Shown here: positions 21,442 through 35,100 of the stretch, in pieces
Position numbering within the stretch: the stretch's first letter is position 1
Layout of the letters: each line of letters begins with the position of its first letter
Source: Gyrodactylus bullatarudis
Taxonomy: Eukaryota > Platyhelminthes > Monogenea > Gyrodactylidea > Gyrodactylidae
Length of the DNA: 64,000 bases
Direction: 5' to 3'
Assembly: GCA_012064415.1 (NCBI GenBank)
Contig: SSNU01000096.1
Location: forward strand, 109,953-173,952
Notes under the pieces: model-generated
The model's database searches: none
The model's input: the letters and a program-made list of their open reading frames with translations, nothing else
Told to the model about the DNA's origin: nothing
Position numbers and translations under genes: made by a program

Positions 21442-23028
21442 TTAGTCATATTCAACCTTGACCAAATACTTCATTTCAACCTTGTCAGTATCATAGACGA
21501 TAAATTCGTTATAGAGAAGAGATGGAACTTGACTCAGTGTTTTATTGGGGATCAACGGTCCTAATGGAACAATATCCTGATCCAGTTTAACGGCTCTACT
21601 CGGAATTGATTTCCCAACGCCACAGACACTTTCTTTGCCAGGAGGCAATGCTTCCGGAAGTTCATAGCAACATTGATACATATCGTGAATGTTGCCAAGA
21701 TCAACAGAGCACAGGGCCATAAAACCGAAACCAGGATCTTCACTGGGAAAAATGTAGTTGGCCGATTTACTAGAACAATCCGAGAAGTAGACGCCCTTGC
21801 CAAACATGTAACCGGTAGTTGGGGCCTCTGGTGGAGCTATCTTGAGTCCCTTTGATAAGATGCTGTACCAATTCGTAAGGCGACTACCGTGCCATAATAA
21901 TTTCTTGTTGGTTGAACCCTTGTTGGTAGACTTCTTACTACTTTTCTTCAAACTGAAAATCTCTGCAATCTTGTAGGTTCGATCATGAGTGGCTCCTTTT
22001 GTCGATTCAAAATATTTACAGAGAATCCGATATTCCTCCGATCCTTGATCCAACGGGCAAACTACACACTTCATTTCATCATAGCACAAATCCAGAGGAT
22101 TCTTCTTGAGAACTGAACTTTTTTTCTCTTCAACAACACTGATTGTGTATTGGATGTTTCTCAAAACTTCCAAAAGCTTAAATTCATCCTTTACAGCATC
22201 CAGATTATCTAAAATCGGGGGAGTTTGCATACCGAAATCATGTGGTATTCTTGTATAATACTCGCTAGTAATTTTGATCAATTCCCTTCTCAGAGTGGTA
22301 ATTTCACTTGCACTATTTTTGGCAGATCTTTTATTCGATGCTTTAGGTTTCTTGAGACTCTCAATTCTTTCCACAATAATGGATATTTCCTTCATAGAAG
22401 AGAACCCCTTGTTGACCTGCTCAAGGGAAAGCTTTCCAAGAGGAAGCCGCGTAGAGTCATAGTTTAATTTTTTCATGTGTAAATCAAGATCGTTGATGTT
22501 GCAAATTAACTCCATGATTTCTTTTACTCTTGGATCAAGCTTAGATGGCTGCACAGTGCTAGGAGCTTTGGGATTTTGGTTTTCTTTCGAGTCAGCGTAC
22601 TGGATTTGAACAACATCATACTTTCCATCGAATTTGACAAAATATTTACGATCTGACCAATGATTTTTAGTTTTATCATGAAACTTTGAGCAAAATGAGC
22701 CCTTGGCTACCTCTAAGTTACTGCCGTATGGTACTAGCTTTGACTGTCCTGTAGAACCAACGCGACCCCAGCGAAACCAAATTGAATAACTTTTCGATAT
22801 GTTATCCTCTATCAATTGCATCAAGTAAAATTTGTTGTTATTCATTCCCAAGTTGGTTTGGTTGAGCATGACATCGTAAATGTCACCATTTTCAATATAA
22901 ATATGACCAGTGTCTAGCTTTTCCTTGCATTCAGGATCAATATAAGCAATTCCGTTGCATAGTACTTCCTTTTGCTCTAGAATAATTAAATTAAGTCTTT
23001 TCATGCTTACTCTTAGGTTCTGGATCAA
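21442..23028 (-). CDS. Poly(ADP-ribose) polymerase, PARP2/PARP3 type
   Basis: Intact single-exon frame of 528 aa. It transfers ADP-ribose from NAD+ to proteins, usually at DNA breaks in the nucleus. Domains in order: a WGR domain (about residues 15-150, WGR itself at 87-89), a linker, the helical PARP regulatory domain (about 170-310), and the catalytic ART domain. The H-Y-E triad is complete: His380 in LLWHGSR, Tyr414 in FGKGVYFSD, Glu508 in YNEF, with SKSANY in between; an active polymerase is predicted. No N-terminal zinc fingers, which excludes a PARP1 layout. A start at Met9 is also possible. Absence of introns contrasts with its neighbours and could reflect retroposition or intron loss. 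Divergent from the ABCA gene with 131 bp between start codons. Confidence 0.92.
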   Translation of the reverse strand: MIQNLRVSMKRLNLIILEQKEVLCNGIAYIDPECKEKLDTGHIYIENGDIYDVMLNQTNLGMNNNKFYLMQLIEDNISKSYSIWFRWGRVGSTGQSKLVPYGSNLEVAKGSFCSKFHDKTKNHWSDRKYFVKFDGKYDVVQIQYADSKENQNPKAPSTVQPSKLDPRVKEIMELICNINDLDLHMKKLNYDSTRLPLGKLSLEQVNKGFSSMKEISIIVERIESLKKPKASNKRSAKNSASEITTLRRELIKITSEYYTRIPHDFGMQTPPILDNLDAVKDEFKLLEVLRNIQYTISVVEEKKSSVLKKNPLDLCYDEMKCVVCPLDQGSEEYRILCKYFESTKGATHDRTYKIAEIFSLKKSSKKSTNKGSTNKKLLWHGSRLTNWYSILSKGLKIAPPEAPTTGYMFGKGVYFSDCSSKSANYIFPSEDPGFGFMALCSVDLGNIHDMYQCCYELPEALPPGKESVCGVGKSIPSRAVKLDQDIVPLGPLIPNKTLSQVPSLLYNEFIVYDTDKVEMKYLVKVEYD

Positions 23029-23159
23029 CTGCGACCGATCGTCTTTTCATATCGATTTTAAATTGTATTATTGAACATATTTAAACAGTTATATTAAATA
23101 CTTTGATTTTGTTTTATTCAACCAAAATAATTGTATTGACAGATTACAAACTTTTTCAA
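23029..23159. promoter_or_regulatory. Putative bidirectional promoter, PARP / ABCA
   Basis: Only 131 bp separate the PARP start (23028, minus) from the first ATG of the ABCA frame (23160, plus), unless the ABCA gene has an upstream non-coding exon; TTGACAG before 23144 could be a 3' splice site. No clear TATA box. Confidence 0.45.
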
Positions 23160-26100
23160 ATGAAGCTTTTTCTTCTTCAGATTTTGAAATGCTTCAAATA
23201 CATACAGCGATATCCTTTGACCAGCATTTTCACCTTCCTCATACCAAATATATTGGTGATCGCATTGATTTTAATGCGTTCCTACATCGAAAGACACAAA
23301 TATGACAACCCGTTTATTTGGCCAAGCTATAATCCTTACAAAATTCTGAATTCGTTCTCCCAAATCGCTTACTTCCCAAGTAATAGTTTTACTAAAAATA
23401 TATTGAACAATACTTCAATACCTGGTATTAAAGAATTTGTTGCGTTCAACAGCTCATCAGACATTGAGAATTTATTCGCAAATGAAAGTTTATCAGCTAA
23501 ATTCATGTGTGGAATTATATTTAGTGCTGACTCTAGATCTTTTTCATATACGTTACGTTTCCGAACTACAGAATTATGGAATACTAACCGTTTATTTCCA
23601 GTTGTCCTCCATACCGATGTTAGGACTCATGACCCGTATGGAGATCCTCCACCATACTACAAAGCAGGCTTCATTGCCGTTCAATCGAACATCGACAAGG
23701 CCTTTCAAAAGGTCATATGCAATAATAATACCGATATGGATAGGTATTTAGATAACTTTGAGCCGCTCCTTCGGCGAATGCCATTTCCGCCAAATGTCGA
23801 CGACAAATTCATTGAAAACATGGACAAGCAGATCACATTCTTTCTCATCATTGCACTATCTGCACAAATGGCCATATTTGTCAAGTACATAATCGCCGAA
23901 AAGAAGGAAGGGATCAAGGAGCTTTTCTCAATCTATGGCACTTCCAATTTTACCTATTGGCTGGCTTGGCAATTTGTCTACACCATCTACTACTTTCTCT
24001 CTTATGCCCTATTCACCCTAATTCTAATAATCAACTTTACCCAGTACGGACCAATCATTCGAGAGTCCAGTATCATGTGTCTACTCTTAGTCTTTTTCAT
24101 CAACACCCTAACCATGGTTTCATTCGGATTGTTTCTCTCTACAATTTTTAATTCTTGTAAGTTGTATTCTTGTATAATCTCTGATTTTTATGATTGAAAT
24201 ATTCACATATTCTAATATTTTAGGAGAATTAGAATTAAGATGTATATATTTAGGCCAAATGTACATTTCTTATAGCATCATTCTTTAAAAGTAAAGATTT
24301 AAATTAAGAATTCATTCAAGTTGATCATTTACAAATTATGAAAGAAATAGTGAACGTCAAAGAAAATCAGAATATAATGTAAGCTGAAAAAAAACACAAA
24401 AACTCTCCGATAAATAGCAATACAGTTGAAAGAAAAGTGAAAAAGCTCACATAGGCCAAGGTAGTTGAAGATTATAAGAATAGTTGTTTTGAACACATAA
24501 GTTTGGTCTATATAGATTAATGAAGAATTTCTCCTTCACCCAAACATCTGTACTACATATTTGTATAAAATGGAAAAGTTTGAAATGGAAGCTTCGTGCT
24601 CTTCCTGTCTTTGATACCTGGTCACCGCTGTATCTTTCCTAAGATGATCGTTCTCTCTAATTGATAACTTTCTAATCATTATTTTTAATTTCTAATTTTT
24701 TCCCAGCTGTCTTTGGTGGTAATGTTACTGGAATTATCATTTTCTCCTTGAACATTGTCAACTCAATTGTACGAACATATTCTGATTTGATTTCGTTGCC
24801 ATGGAAAATATGTCTTTCCTTCATACCGACAGTTAACCTCTACTTTTACCTCCATCATGTTGCTGGCTTTGAAAGTTCCGGTGAGTTTATTTATTTTATC
24901 ATCTTCCATTTTAAATGAATCTTGATCGTTTCTTGACAATCTCCAATGCGTAGTTGATTGATTTTTCCTGATCGAAGTCATTAGGAATCATCACTTTCAA
25001 GATATCTCTAACATACTCACAAATACAATTAACTAAACATTTCTTTAGTTGTAAACATTATCTCTGATTCATAATAATTTCAATGAAATAAAAACAGTAA
25101 CTTTGAATACATGAATGGAACTGTAGTAAAAGGTTTTGATTTTTTTGTTTTGAATGGAGAAATTACGCTAGATTATTTCTAAATAAGAGTTGATTGATTG
25201 TCAAGAAATGTGAAAAATTCTAGGCCATACACATATTCATACATAGATTTTTGTCTATATTGTGTATGTTACCATGGGAGTGATTACTATATAATTTTAT
25301 TATTATGTGAGGTCAAATGTATTAAAATACCTTTTTGAGCGATAGATACAGATCTTGTCCCAATGAAATGAGTCCTATTTTTCTTCGTGTATTCAATAAG
25401 ATCTTATCATCTCACATTCAAAAAGGACTCTTAGCGTTTTAGGGAATTCAGCTTTGTTTTAGATTACAATAATAACAAAACATTTCCTTTCTATATAGAT
25501 CAGAGTTAGTACTGGAATATATAAACATTTGTAAGAACAATGTAAAGTTATTATTATTTTAATTTGATTTTCGTAAAACAAAACATGAGAGATATCAAAG
25601 TAACAGCTTTTTTCTTTCAGGTGTTGGCCTACAATGGGAATATTTTGATAAACCAATTGTTCCTGGAGATGAATTACATTTGATTATACTTATTGGTGTA
25701 TCCTTTGCTAGTAGTATCTTGTATTTTATTCTGGCTAATTATTTGTCGCTTGTAAATCCCGGTCAGCATGGTAATGCTAAGCCAGTTTACTTTCCAATTT
25801 CAGTAAGTTTATTATTTTAAACTATCCAATAGAATTTGAATGAAAATATTTGCTTCGATTCTATTGGTCAATAATTCTAATGCACGATAATATGTTTTAG
25901 TTTAATAGATCTTTGTATTTTCTCTAATTCAATCAATAATTATTGAATGAATTTAAATTTTTCCCTCGTGATGAAAAAGTCATTCTGTTACACCTTGATT
26001 ATTTTTTATTTTCCAGTGTCTGTTCAGGTGTAAAAAGGAAAATAATCTTGCCGAGGAGGAAGTTTACATCAACAACTCAAACTTGAACTCAAGTAACTAT

Positions 26101-29100
26101 GAAGAGGAGCCTAGAGGCTTGTATCCCGGTATTGAAATTACGAATCTGACCAAAGTCTATCCTGGCAAAGGACGTGCTGTCTCTGGCATCAATCTAAGAA
26201 TTTATGAAAATCAAATAACTGTCCTCTTGGGCCATAATGGCGCTGGTAAAACAACTACTCTTTCTATGCTCACAGGTGAGTTTATATTATCATAATATAT
26301 AGTTTTATCATGTAAAATTTTCTAATACGTCTGAAAATTCACCTAATATCATGCATACTTGTAAAATTAGATACAATTGGGACCAAATGTAAACTTTTTA
26401 GGGCATCATCACTGGCAATACTTGTATAATGATAGTAATTACGAAAGAAATAGTAAAAGTCAAAGAAAATCAGGATAGAATGTAAGCTGAAAAAAACACC
26501 AAAAATCCTCAATAAATAGCAACAGTTGATAGAAAAGTGAAAAAGCTCACAGGAATAGTTCTTTTGAACACACAAGTCTTGTTTATATAGATTTATGAAG
26601 AATTTCTCCTTCGTCTGTACTGTCATCCGCTGCAATTTTGTATAAAAATGAAAAATCTTAAATTGAAATTTCGTACCCCTCCTGTCTAAGATGCCATCGT
26701 ATTTTTCTTAATATGGTCGCTGATAAATTTCTAATTCTACGTCCTATTTAAGAAGATCCGCAGTCGCATTGGAATTTTTAAATCTACAGAATCTTCTCTT
26801 TAGGTTTCAGTAAATCCTTATGATCTCAACTATCAAGACCTTTCTACAAACTGTTAAGTTGATTAATTTGTCCCCAAATCCATTAGGATAACTATTTCCC
26901 ATTAAATAATGAACCACTAGGATTTCTTGAAATGGAGAATTAGAAAAGTAATCTGTGATTGTCATACTCAAGGCTGAATTTTTAAAAGTACATCACGAGA
27001 TATAAAAGTTTTTTTATTGAAGATTTCGAAGGTCTGAACCTTGAATCATGTACAGATAAATAGCTCAATTTAGTTATTCGTACAATTCACTCTATCATGT
27101 ATATCGATTTTGTTTTCAAAAATTTCTAATAAATAACTCTTTGTCTCAGAACAATTTCTTTCTCTGACACAAAAGTTGATTTCATAGTTTAGAATTATCT
27201 CCATCTCTTTTTCTGGTAAAATTCTTAAAATAGAACCTTGATCTTTGATATTTATGAAACTGTTAATCTTTCTATATCTAGAATATCAAGAAATAGGACT
27301 TTATTCTGTTCAGGTCTGTTTAATATAATTATAATTATATTACTTTTTTCCATACTTTTTTATTTTGTAAGAAAGAAAGAATTGCCTTGAAATTTACAAG
27401 AGATTGATTTCTTCAAATCAGACCTTTGATCGTAGAACTAGCCAAGTTATTTTCTCATAATTGTATCAGTAAATAGATTTGAAAATCAATAAAAATAATG
27501 AAAAAAATAAGGATGCTTTTTAATATATGCTTTTAAATATAGCATGATAGCAAACTAAGATAGTTTGTACTATTGAAAAATAATCATAAAAAATGTTTCA
27601 AAATCATTGGAAAAAGTCAGTTTGAACATAGAGGTCATATATGGTATCCAAAGGGTTAAATTTGGCTATCGTCCAATTGGAAAAGTAGAAAAAGGATATA
27701 TTAACACCAAATGTACATTTCTCAAGGGTTCATCAGTAGTGTCTCTTTGATAATGATAAAAGTCTGTACTGTCATCACTCGGGTATTTATATAAAATTGA
27801 AAAATTCGAAATTGAAGCCTCATGCCATTCCTGTCTAAGATGTCTAGTTATCGCTGTATCTTTCTTAAGAAATTTTACGTCCAATAGTAAGAAAACCTCA
27901 AAAAAACCTTTTAAATAGGTTGGCAAAAAAAACTCTTATGGATATTTATTTTAGTAATTTATCAATTCTTTTTTATCAAAACAATTCTGTACCTTGTATC
28001 GATTTTCATGTCCTTCGCTAAATACTCCCTTGATTTATATTGTCTAGTTAAGTGAATGACTAATAGTCTATCTAACTCCTAATTCCTTGTTACGTTTAAA
28101 CCCTGCACTTGAACACTCTTAGAGGTCATATAACATGCGAATTTTTTCTCGAAACTCTTGAGTGGAGTTAATCATCCTAAATAATTTTTCCCTTTTTAAA
28201 ACAGGTTTCCTCGAGGCCACTTCGGGAAACGCAAAAATCTACGGATATGACATTACCAAGGAGACGGCCATGGCCAGAAAGAATATTGGCTATTGTGCTC
28301 AGCATAATTTACTTCTTAACAATTTGACAGTCTATGAGCACTTTTGGCTATTCGGAATGGTGAGTAAAAGTAAAAATATGAATCAAATTCATATTGATCC
28401 CTTACTTGCTTTATTTATCATTAAAAATCTTGAAATCCTTGAAAATATGCTGGATTTATTCGAAATTTATACATAAAAACGTCAATAGAAGATTTACCTT
28501 TTCTTTATTAAACAATAATGCAATATGACCGGTTCGTAGATTTTTTTATACCTAGATTTCGCTTATGTAAAAAATGATATAAGTCGATAAATAAGCAAAC
28601 ATTAAGACAAGAAAAAATAACATTTTAAAAATCCTCTTATAGATGAAAGGAGTACCTCGGAGTGAAATTGAGAAAGAGATCAATAATACCCTTGAAGAGT
28701 TATGCATGGTGTCGAGACGTCATGTAAACGTTGATAATCTCTCTGGTGGCTACAAGAGAAGAGTTTGCATTGGAATTGCAATGATTGGCAACTCGAAAGC
28801 GGTCATCTTGGATGAACCAACATCAGGTCTAGACCCAGAGGCCAGACGACAGATTATCGACATTTTAACAAAGGCCAGACGTAATCGAACCATCTTTGTT
28901 ACCACTCACTTTCTTGATGAAGCCGATTATCTTGCCGATCGTATAGCCATTCTGATGAAGGGACAAATTATGTGCTCCGGGACTCCACTGTTTCTTAAAT
29001 CTCAATTTGGTGAGTTTATTCCTACTTTGAAATTAAAATTTTGACCAATTTACAGGGTTAGAAGATGAGAGTTCATGGTTTTTTCCCCAATGAATTTACA

Positions 29101-32100
29101 CAAGAATATGAGACTATAGAAAGTCATATTGTTAAAAATCTTACCAGGAATTTATGTAAGAAACCAAGCTACCCCCTCTAAAAGCATGAGATCTAATCTA
29201 AGATGGAAGGATAAACTTTGAAAAACTCGAGTAGGTTTATGAATACTAATGAATTGGAAATTTTTTTCGAGCTTCAGCATATTAGCAACAAAACTTAAGA
29301 GGATAATGTGTCATTAATGAGGTCAGCAAAATGATTTTTAAAAATTCATGTGCCAGAAATCCATCTTTTCTTCTTCTTCAATCAACTTTAAAATCTGCTT
29401 CAGTAGAAATATTCACTTCTCAGAGGATTCAGAAGACGGTTGAATATTGAGCAATAAATTATTACGAATAATTATTATAATACATCTTTTACTAGTTCTC
29501 ATCAGACTCTTCTTCAGCCACCGGCTCAACATTGAGATTCTCTGACAATTTTTTCGATAGTTCGTCCCCAGTTAGTTAACAAAAATTCTAAAAAACGAGG
29601 CATATTTAGGATCAAGACTCGTTAGGATTCCATTGAAAAACTTTGTATTTAACTATACATATTTTTTGTCAAAACCATAATTTTCACTACTTCGCTTTTA
29701 ATCTATTGTTTAACTTTGAGGACATTGATAGAGTTCAAAAGTTTTTCGTTTCATTGAATAAACTTTTTTGAATTTTTATCTCTCGAATCTCTTTTGCATG
29801 CTTACACACTTGACCACATTCATCGCATAACATTCCCAATAGAATCTTTTAGTATATTCATCAATTAAAATTATAACAAAAGAATTATATTCAAAGAGAT
29901 ATGTACATTTCGCCAGGTCTCGTCAGTCTCAATTCCTGGTTCAATATTTAATAAAATTGTTTTAATGAATTGTTTTGAATGAAAATTGTAAAAAAATTTT
30001 TCTTGAGCAATTCCAATTGATGAAAAACCAAAAAACTTTTCTAGTAGGTAGAAAAGAAAAATTAAAAATCAATTGGGCCATGGTAGTTCTAAATTGTGTG
30101 TATAGTTCTTTTGGATACATAGACTTGGATCTTCCTTCATGATATAAAATTTCTCTCTGATTTTAAGGTCCATACTTTGATCGCTTGAATTCTTACAAAT
30201 TATCTTGAAATTGCTTTCATTCGCCTCGCAACCGCACCTAACAATGTGTTTCTTAATTGATGAACTATTCTTGCTCAGATGTTCATTGGTCCTTATCCCT
30301 AACCTTCTCTGTGTTCGTCCTATATACCTAGCTTCACATGATGCCTGAAAGCAGTAAATGAAATTTGACTGTTCCGATTCGTTCAGCTTATCTTTAAGTT
30401 GAAATTTGAAGAGACTCTTAGTATATTGGCTCTGAGTTATTTTCTCGATTGGTTTTCTTATCATCTCTGGAAATAGAAACTTTGTTTGGATAAATGAGAA
30501 GCTTAACTATGGCTTAATCTAGAATTTTTTTTGAATGGTTCGTGAGGTAATCTTTTGAGGCGAAAATTCTATGAAAATTGCCTGGATAGTTTAGGGTGTC
30601 TATAGGCTCACTAAATTTATCAAGATTTGTATGTTTTCTTTTATCCCTTTAGGTGATGGATATAACATGACCTTTGTAAAAGATGAGAATTGTCAATCAG
30701 AACATGTAATAAGTCTAGTTGAGAAGCATGTACCAACGGCACGTTTAATCTCGAACCTTGGCGATGAGATAACGATTGCTCTTGAGAGCCAATATCGCAA
30801 CAAATTCGCTGACCTCTTTGATGATTTGGAGACGAAAAAGGAAGACTTGGGCATACTAAGTTTCGGCATTTCCATCAGCGATTTGGAAGAAATTTTCTTC
30901 AAGTGAGTACATCTTTTCATATCTATGAAGGGTTGCATTTTCAGAGTTTTCACTTTTTCAATCTTGTAGCTCAATATTTTTGTTGCTTTTGATTGATCGA
31001 TTTGACTAAATACGGCCACAGTGAATTGAATAGATAACGCCTCGCGATGGCTCTTCTCCTTAAATTTTTTCCTACTCATACCTATAAATAAGCTCTCAAC
31101 CAATGAAATTTGAAGACGAGTTATTTTATTTCCAATATTTCCATGTTCAACTTCTAGGATGAATATGCTGTGGTAATTTTCAAATTGATAAGAGAAATTT
31201 TTCCTTTCTTTAGTAATATTAAACATTTTTTGAATAGCGCAGTACCTATCCTTACAAAGGTTATCTAGAAATATTTCGTTCTAGGTGCTTATGTAATATA
31301 TCCCACAGGAACGTCTTATTCGGTAATGGATAAGCCCATGTCGCTGAATGTTTCAGCTTACTAATGGATCCAACCGAGATTGGTACGAAAGATATGTATA
31401 ATTGGATTATTTCTAAAATGCTTTGTGAGTTTCTTTCGTACCAGTCTCGGCGGGATCTATAAGTAGGCTGTCACATTATTACTAAATAAGACGTTCCTGT
31501 GAGATATATTACCTAAGCACCTAGAACAAAATATTTCTAGATAAATATTAATCTACGACCTTCAATAATTTAGTTATAATGATTTTTCTCGAAAAAATAT
31601 TTTTTTCAACCAATAGAGGATGAAATTCTACATGAACTGAATAAATTTTGGAGGTTGCTGACTAGAAGTCATGCTAGTTTAAAGAACGAACGAAAGTTGA
31701 TTGGTGAATAAAGCTTTATTTTCGTCGGTTCTCTTCGGACCAAACACCGACTTAATATATTTATATACATGAAAAATTAGAGAACATAATAATAAAGGCC
31801 AATAGCAATCATTCAACTAGTTCTGACTAATGGGAATAGAGTGTGTTCATCTCTTAGGGGCAGTGAGGAATGCATCTATTGTCTGGACACCGGTCTATTC
31901 CCATTTGTCAGAACTAGTTGAATGATTGCTATTGGCCTTTATTATTATGTTCTCTAATTTTTCTTGAATATAAATATATTAAGTCGGTGTTTGGTCCGAA
32001 GAGAACCGACGAAAATAAAGCTTTATTCACCAATCAACTTTCGTTCGTTCTTTAAACTAGTATGACTTCTAGTCAGCAACCTCCAAATATTTTCGAGGAA

Positions 32101-35100
32101 ATCAGGCAACTTATGTCCGATAAAGATGAATAAATTTTATTATTTTTGTAAAGAAGATTTCTGAGTATTTTGAATCAAGGTTAGATAAGAAATTAGAATT
32201 TCTTTTGTTGATCTCAAATGCCAGCAATTAACGGTTCAAAACTACTATCGGTGCTATTTTTTTATAAATCATTCAATCATTTATTGAAATAAATGAATTA
32301 TTAAACAGTCATGAACCAAAAAATCTCAAGAATACAAAAGTTCTCTTGTAAGTACTCAAAATCTGAGTCTCAGATCCTTTCTAGAGGAAATTTTATTCAT
32401 TTTGAGAATAAAAACTAGCTTCATCAAAACGTATAGCTCACCTCATTCTTCTCTAACCAAGATATTCTGTCATGATGTAGGTAACCCAAGTTAAATTTTC
32501 ATTCTCGCAAGACGTTGGGTGATAAATCGATTATTCAGAAATTTTGCTTGGCTTGCAAAAAATTCCCTAAATATCACCAGACAAGATGCTTCTATCCATG
32601 GTAACATTCTATTTTGTCACAGATTTTTTTTCCTTTTTTTTCTTTCAACATACTAAAAATAAACCCAAAGCTATAGTCTCGATAATGATGGGAAGTTATG
32701 ATTTTTACAAAAATCCCATTATTTTCCTCCTGATATTCAGAGAGATAAGTGAAATGTCCAATCTGAAACAATTTGGGCGATATTTTGAATTTAACGCATT
32801 CTCGAGATTCAATCAACTGGCTAACAGCTTTAAGGCTGTGTATTACTTGATAGTTTACTTACAAAACTTACGTATATTCAATTAAATCGTTTCAAAGAAA
32901 TTTCTTTTTTTTTCATAATTTCCTAAAGCATAAAAAGATTGAGGGAAATCTTTTATTCATTACAACAAGAGTTTTCCTGAGAAAGTCAGTTTAGGGATAC
33001 ATTTCTATTCATTATCACATGTTGGTCTAGAAAATGCACATGATAGATTTAATACGGGATGAAAATATTTTTAAAATATCCATACGGATACAAGTTGTGG
33101 ATGATTGGTTGCAAGATAAAGAATACAGTTCTGATTTTAATTTGTACTCCCCCTTTTTGTTAGGTTCACAGAATCAACTGATAAAAATGCTATTGGCCAT
33201 CAACAGACACAAGAATACCTCGGTGAGTTTTCCCACTTTAGAGGAATTGCATTCTAATTATCCTTTTTATCTTTTGTTGATTACTAGGAATAAGTGCTAT
33301 AGTCTATAAACTCAGTAGTAGTGTTCTCATTAGTCAGTTAAATATTTTGACTAGTTATGAAAAAGTCTGACTGATTCGTTACAAATTAAACATAAAATTT
33401 AATTAACTTTTACCAAAAAACTTGTTTAAATCATCTAATACTTTGTATTTAGTTTTCCTAGTTCTTCATAACATCTCAGAAAACATTTTTATATACATGG
33501 ATATCTCAGAAAATTTGCTTGTTGAGAACGCTGAGTTGATTCTGCGTGCTGAAATAAATGAAAAAAGCACCGGAATTTCTATAAACACTATTTTTGCAAA
33601 GAAAACAAAACCAAACAAGTCTTTTTTTTCTATTTATAATTCAATTTCGTAACAAATTCTAACTTTATTATTTGAAATTCTTGTTTGTTCACTCTCCTAA
33701 TACATAATTCATGAAAAAACTGACTAATAGAAACAATACTCAGTAGGTATTTTAACAGCTAGTAACAATAAGATCAATAAAATCTAATTTGATCATGATC
33801 ATAGTCGGTTTTCTTGTCTTGATGTGATCCTGAAAATCAACTTTTGATTCCTCTCTCACTTTGAAATCAACAACTCATTTAATAATTCTCAGTTGGAGTG
33901 TAGAATGTGGGTCTATTTTGTATAAATCTTCTAGGTATTGTATCTGGGATTATTCAAAGCTTAATTTTCTCTTTCATTCTTAGAAATTAACGACAGCGAT
34001 GAGGATCAAGAGAAAAATTCCTCCCAGCAAAAGGCTACCAATAAAAAAAGTAAGTGCCCGGTTTGAATGAAATTGGCGCTGTTTTTTGAAAATGTCATGA
34101 ATGAATTTTTATTTTTTCATCAACTATTTGCTGGAAATTTTTAATGACCTGAATGTGAGGGGGTTTACTGTCTGAAGAAGAATTTCATTACGACTAGACA
34201 AGAAATTCAAATTTGCAAAATTTAATCTAAGGGGTTACCTGATTATCGCATGAGAGTCGAATTTTGTTTTCTTGACTATTTTTTGATGCTTAAAAATCAA
34301 TGAAACTCTGATGATTCAAGATTCCTGGAAAATTCTATGACACTTGAAGCTATCGGAGATGATAAAATTGTTGTCCATAATAGCTATAAATTGATATTCC
34401 GATTTAAATAATAGAAAGAATTTAAACTCCGGTTTTAGTGTACCTTATATACCTTCAAATAAACCATACATCATACCATTATTTTTTAGGAAGCTGCGTT
34501 TGTGTTTTCATTCCACTATTCTTAATCCTTCATTGTTCCACTAATCGTTAGTGATACTTTGAACTCAAAATACTTTTTTCGTCCCTCATTAGAAAAGGAT
34601 ATTTATTAGGATAGCCCGTCACTGATGCTAACTAAATTTACTTGAACAAGGGTGAATTTTTGAAAATCTAGTCAAATATTGAAAAAATAATTAGAACTCT
34701 TTTGTATACAAGAGCCAAAAAACGCCAATTTTAACCTCTATTATCTTTAAAATGATAAAGCGGCTTTCAAAAAGGAATTCACCCTCGGAATCAGCGTAAA
34801 TAATTTGATCAATAATCAATTTCTAATTTGTGTGATGAAAAAAATTAATTTTGAAAATGAAGGGAGTCAACTCTCTCAGTTATTGACTGTAATTGCTAAC
34901 TGGAGAATAAAGAATGATGTTTTACTATTCTTAAAATAAATCCTAAAGGTTCTTCAACCAATTCCTTATGATAGCCTTTTATTCAATCTACTCTCCTACT
35001 CTTAGGTGATGAATTTGTCAAGTCAAATAGTAATTGGATGTTGAAAATGTCCATCCAGTTCGTTGCACTTATCAACAAGAAATTGATTCACTCTTACCGC

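Larger units (their letters stand above)
31650..32126. mobile_element. PLE foldback insertion with 12-bp target-site duplication (ABCA intron 7)
   Basis: Flanked by the direct repeat TGAATAAATTTT at 31638-31649 and 32127-32138. Contains two 190-bp inverted arms (31650-31839 and 31895-32084) around a 55-bp spacer. The right arm leads into the start of the PLE ORF (ATG at 32063; [10 protein letters not shown]), cut off at 32126. Each arm holds a hammerhead-like motif. Inverted terminal repeats are known for Penelope-like elements; here almost nothing else is left. Confidence 0.85.

Noticed and set aside
33422..33652. 76-residue ORF in ABCA intron
   Set aside because: AT-rich random frame between two supported ABCA exons.
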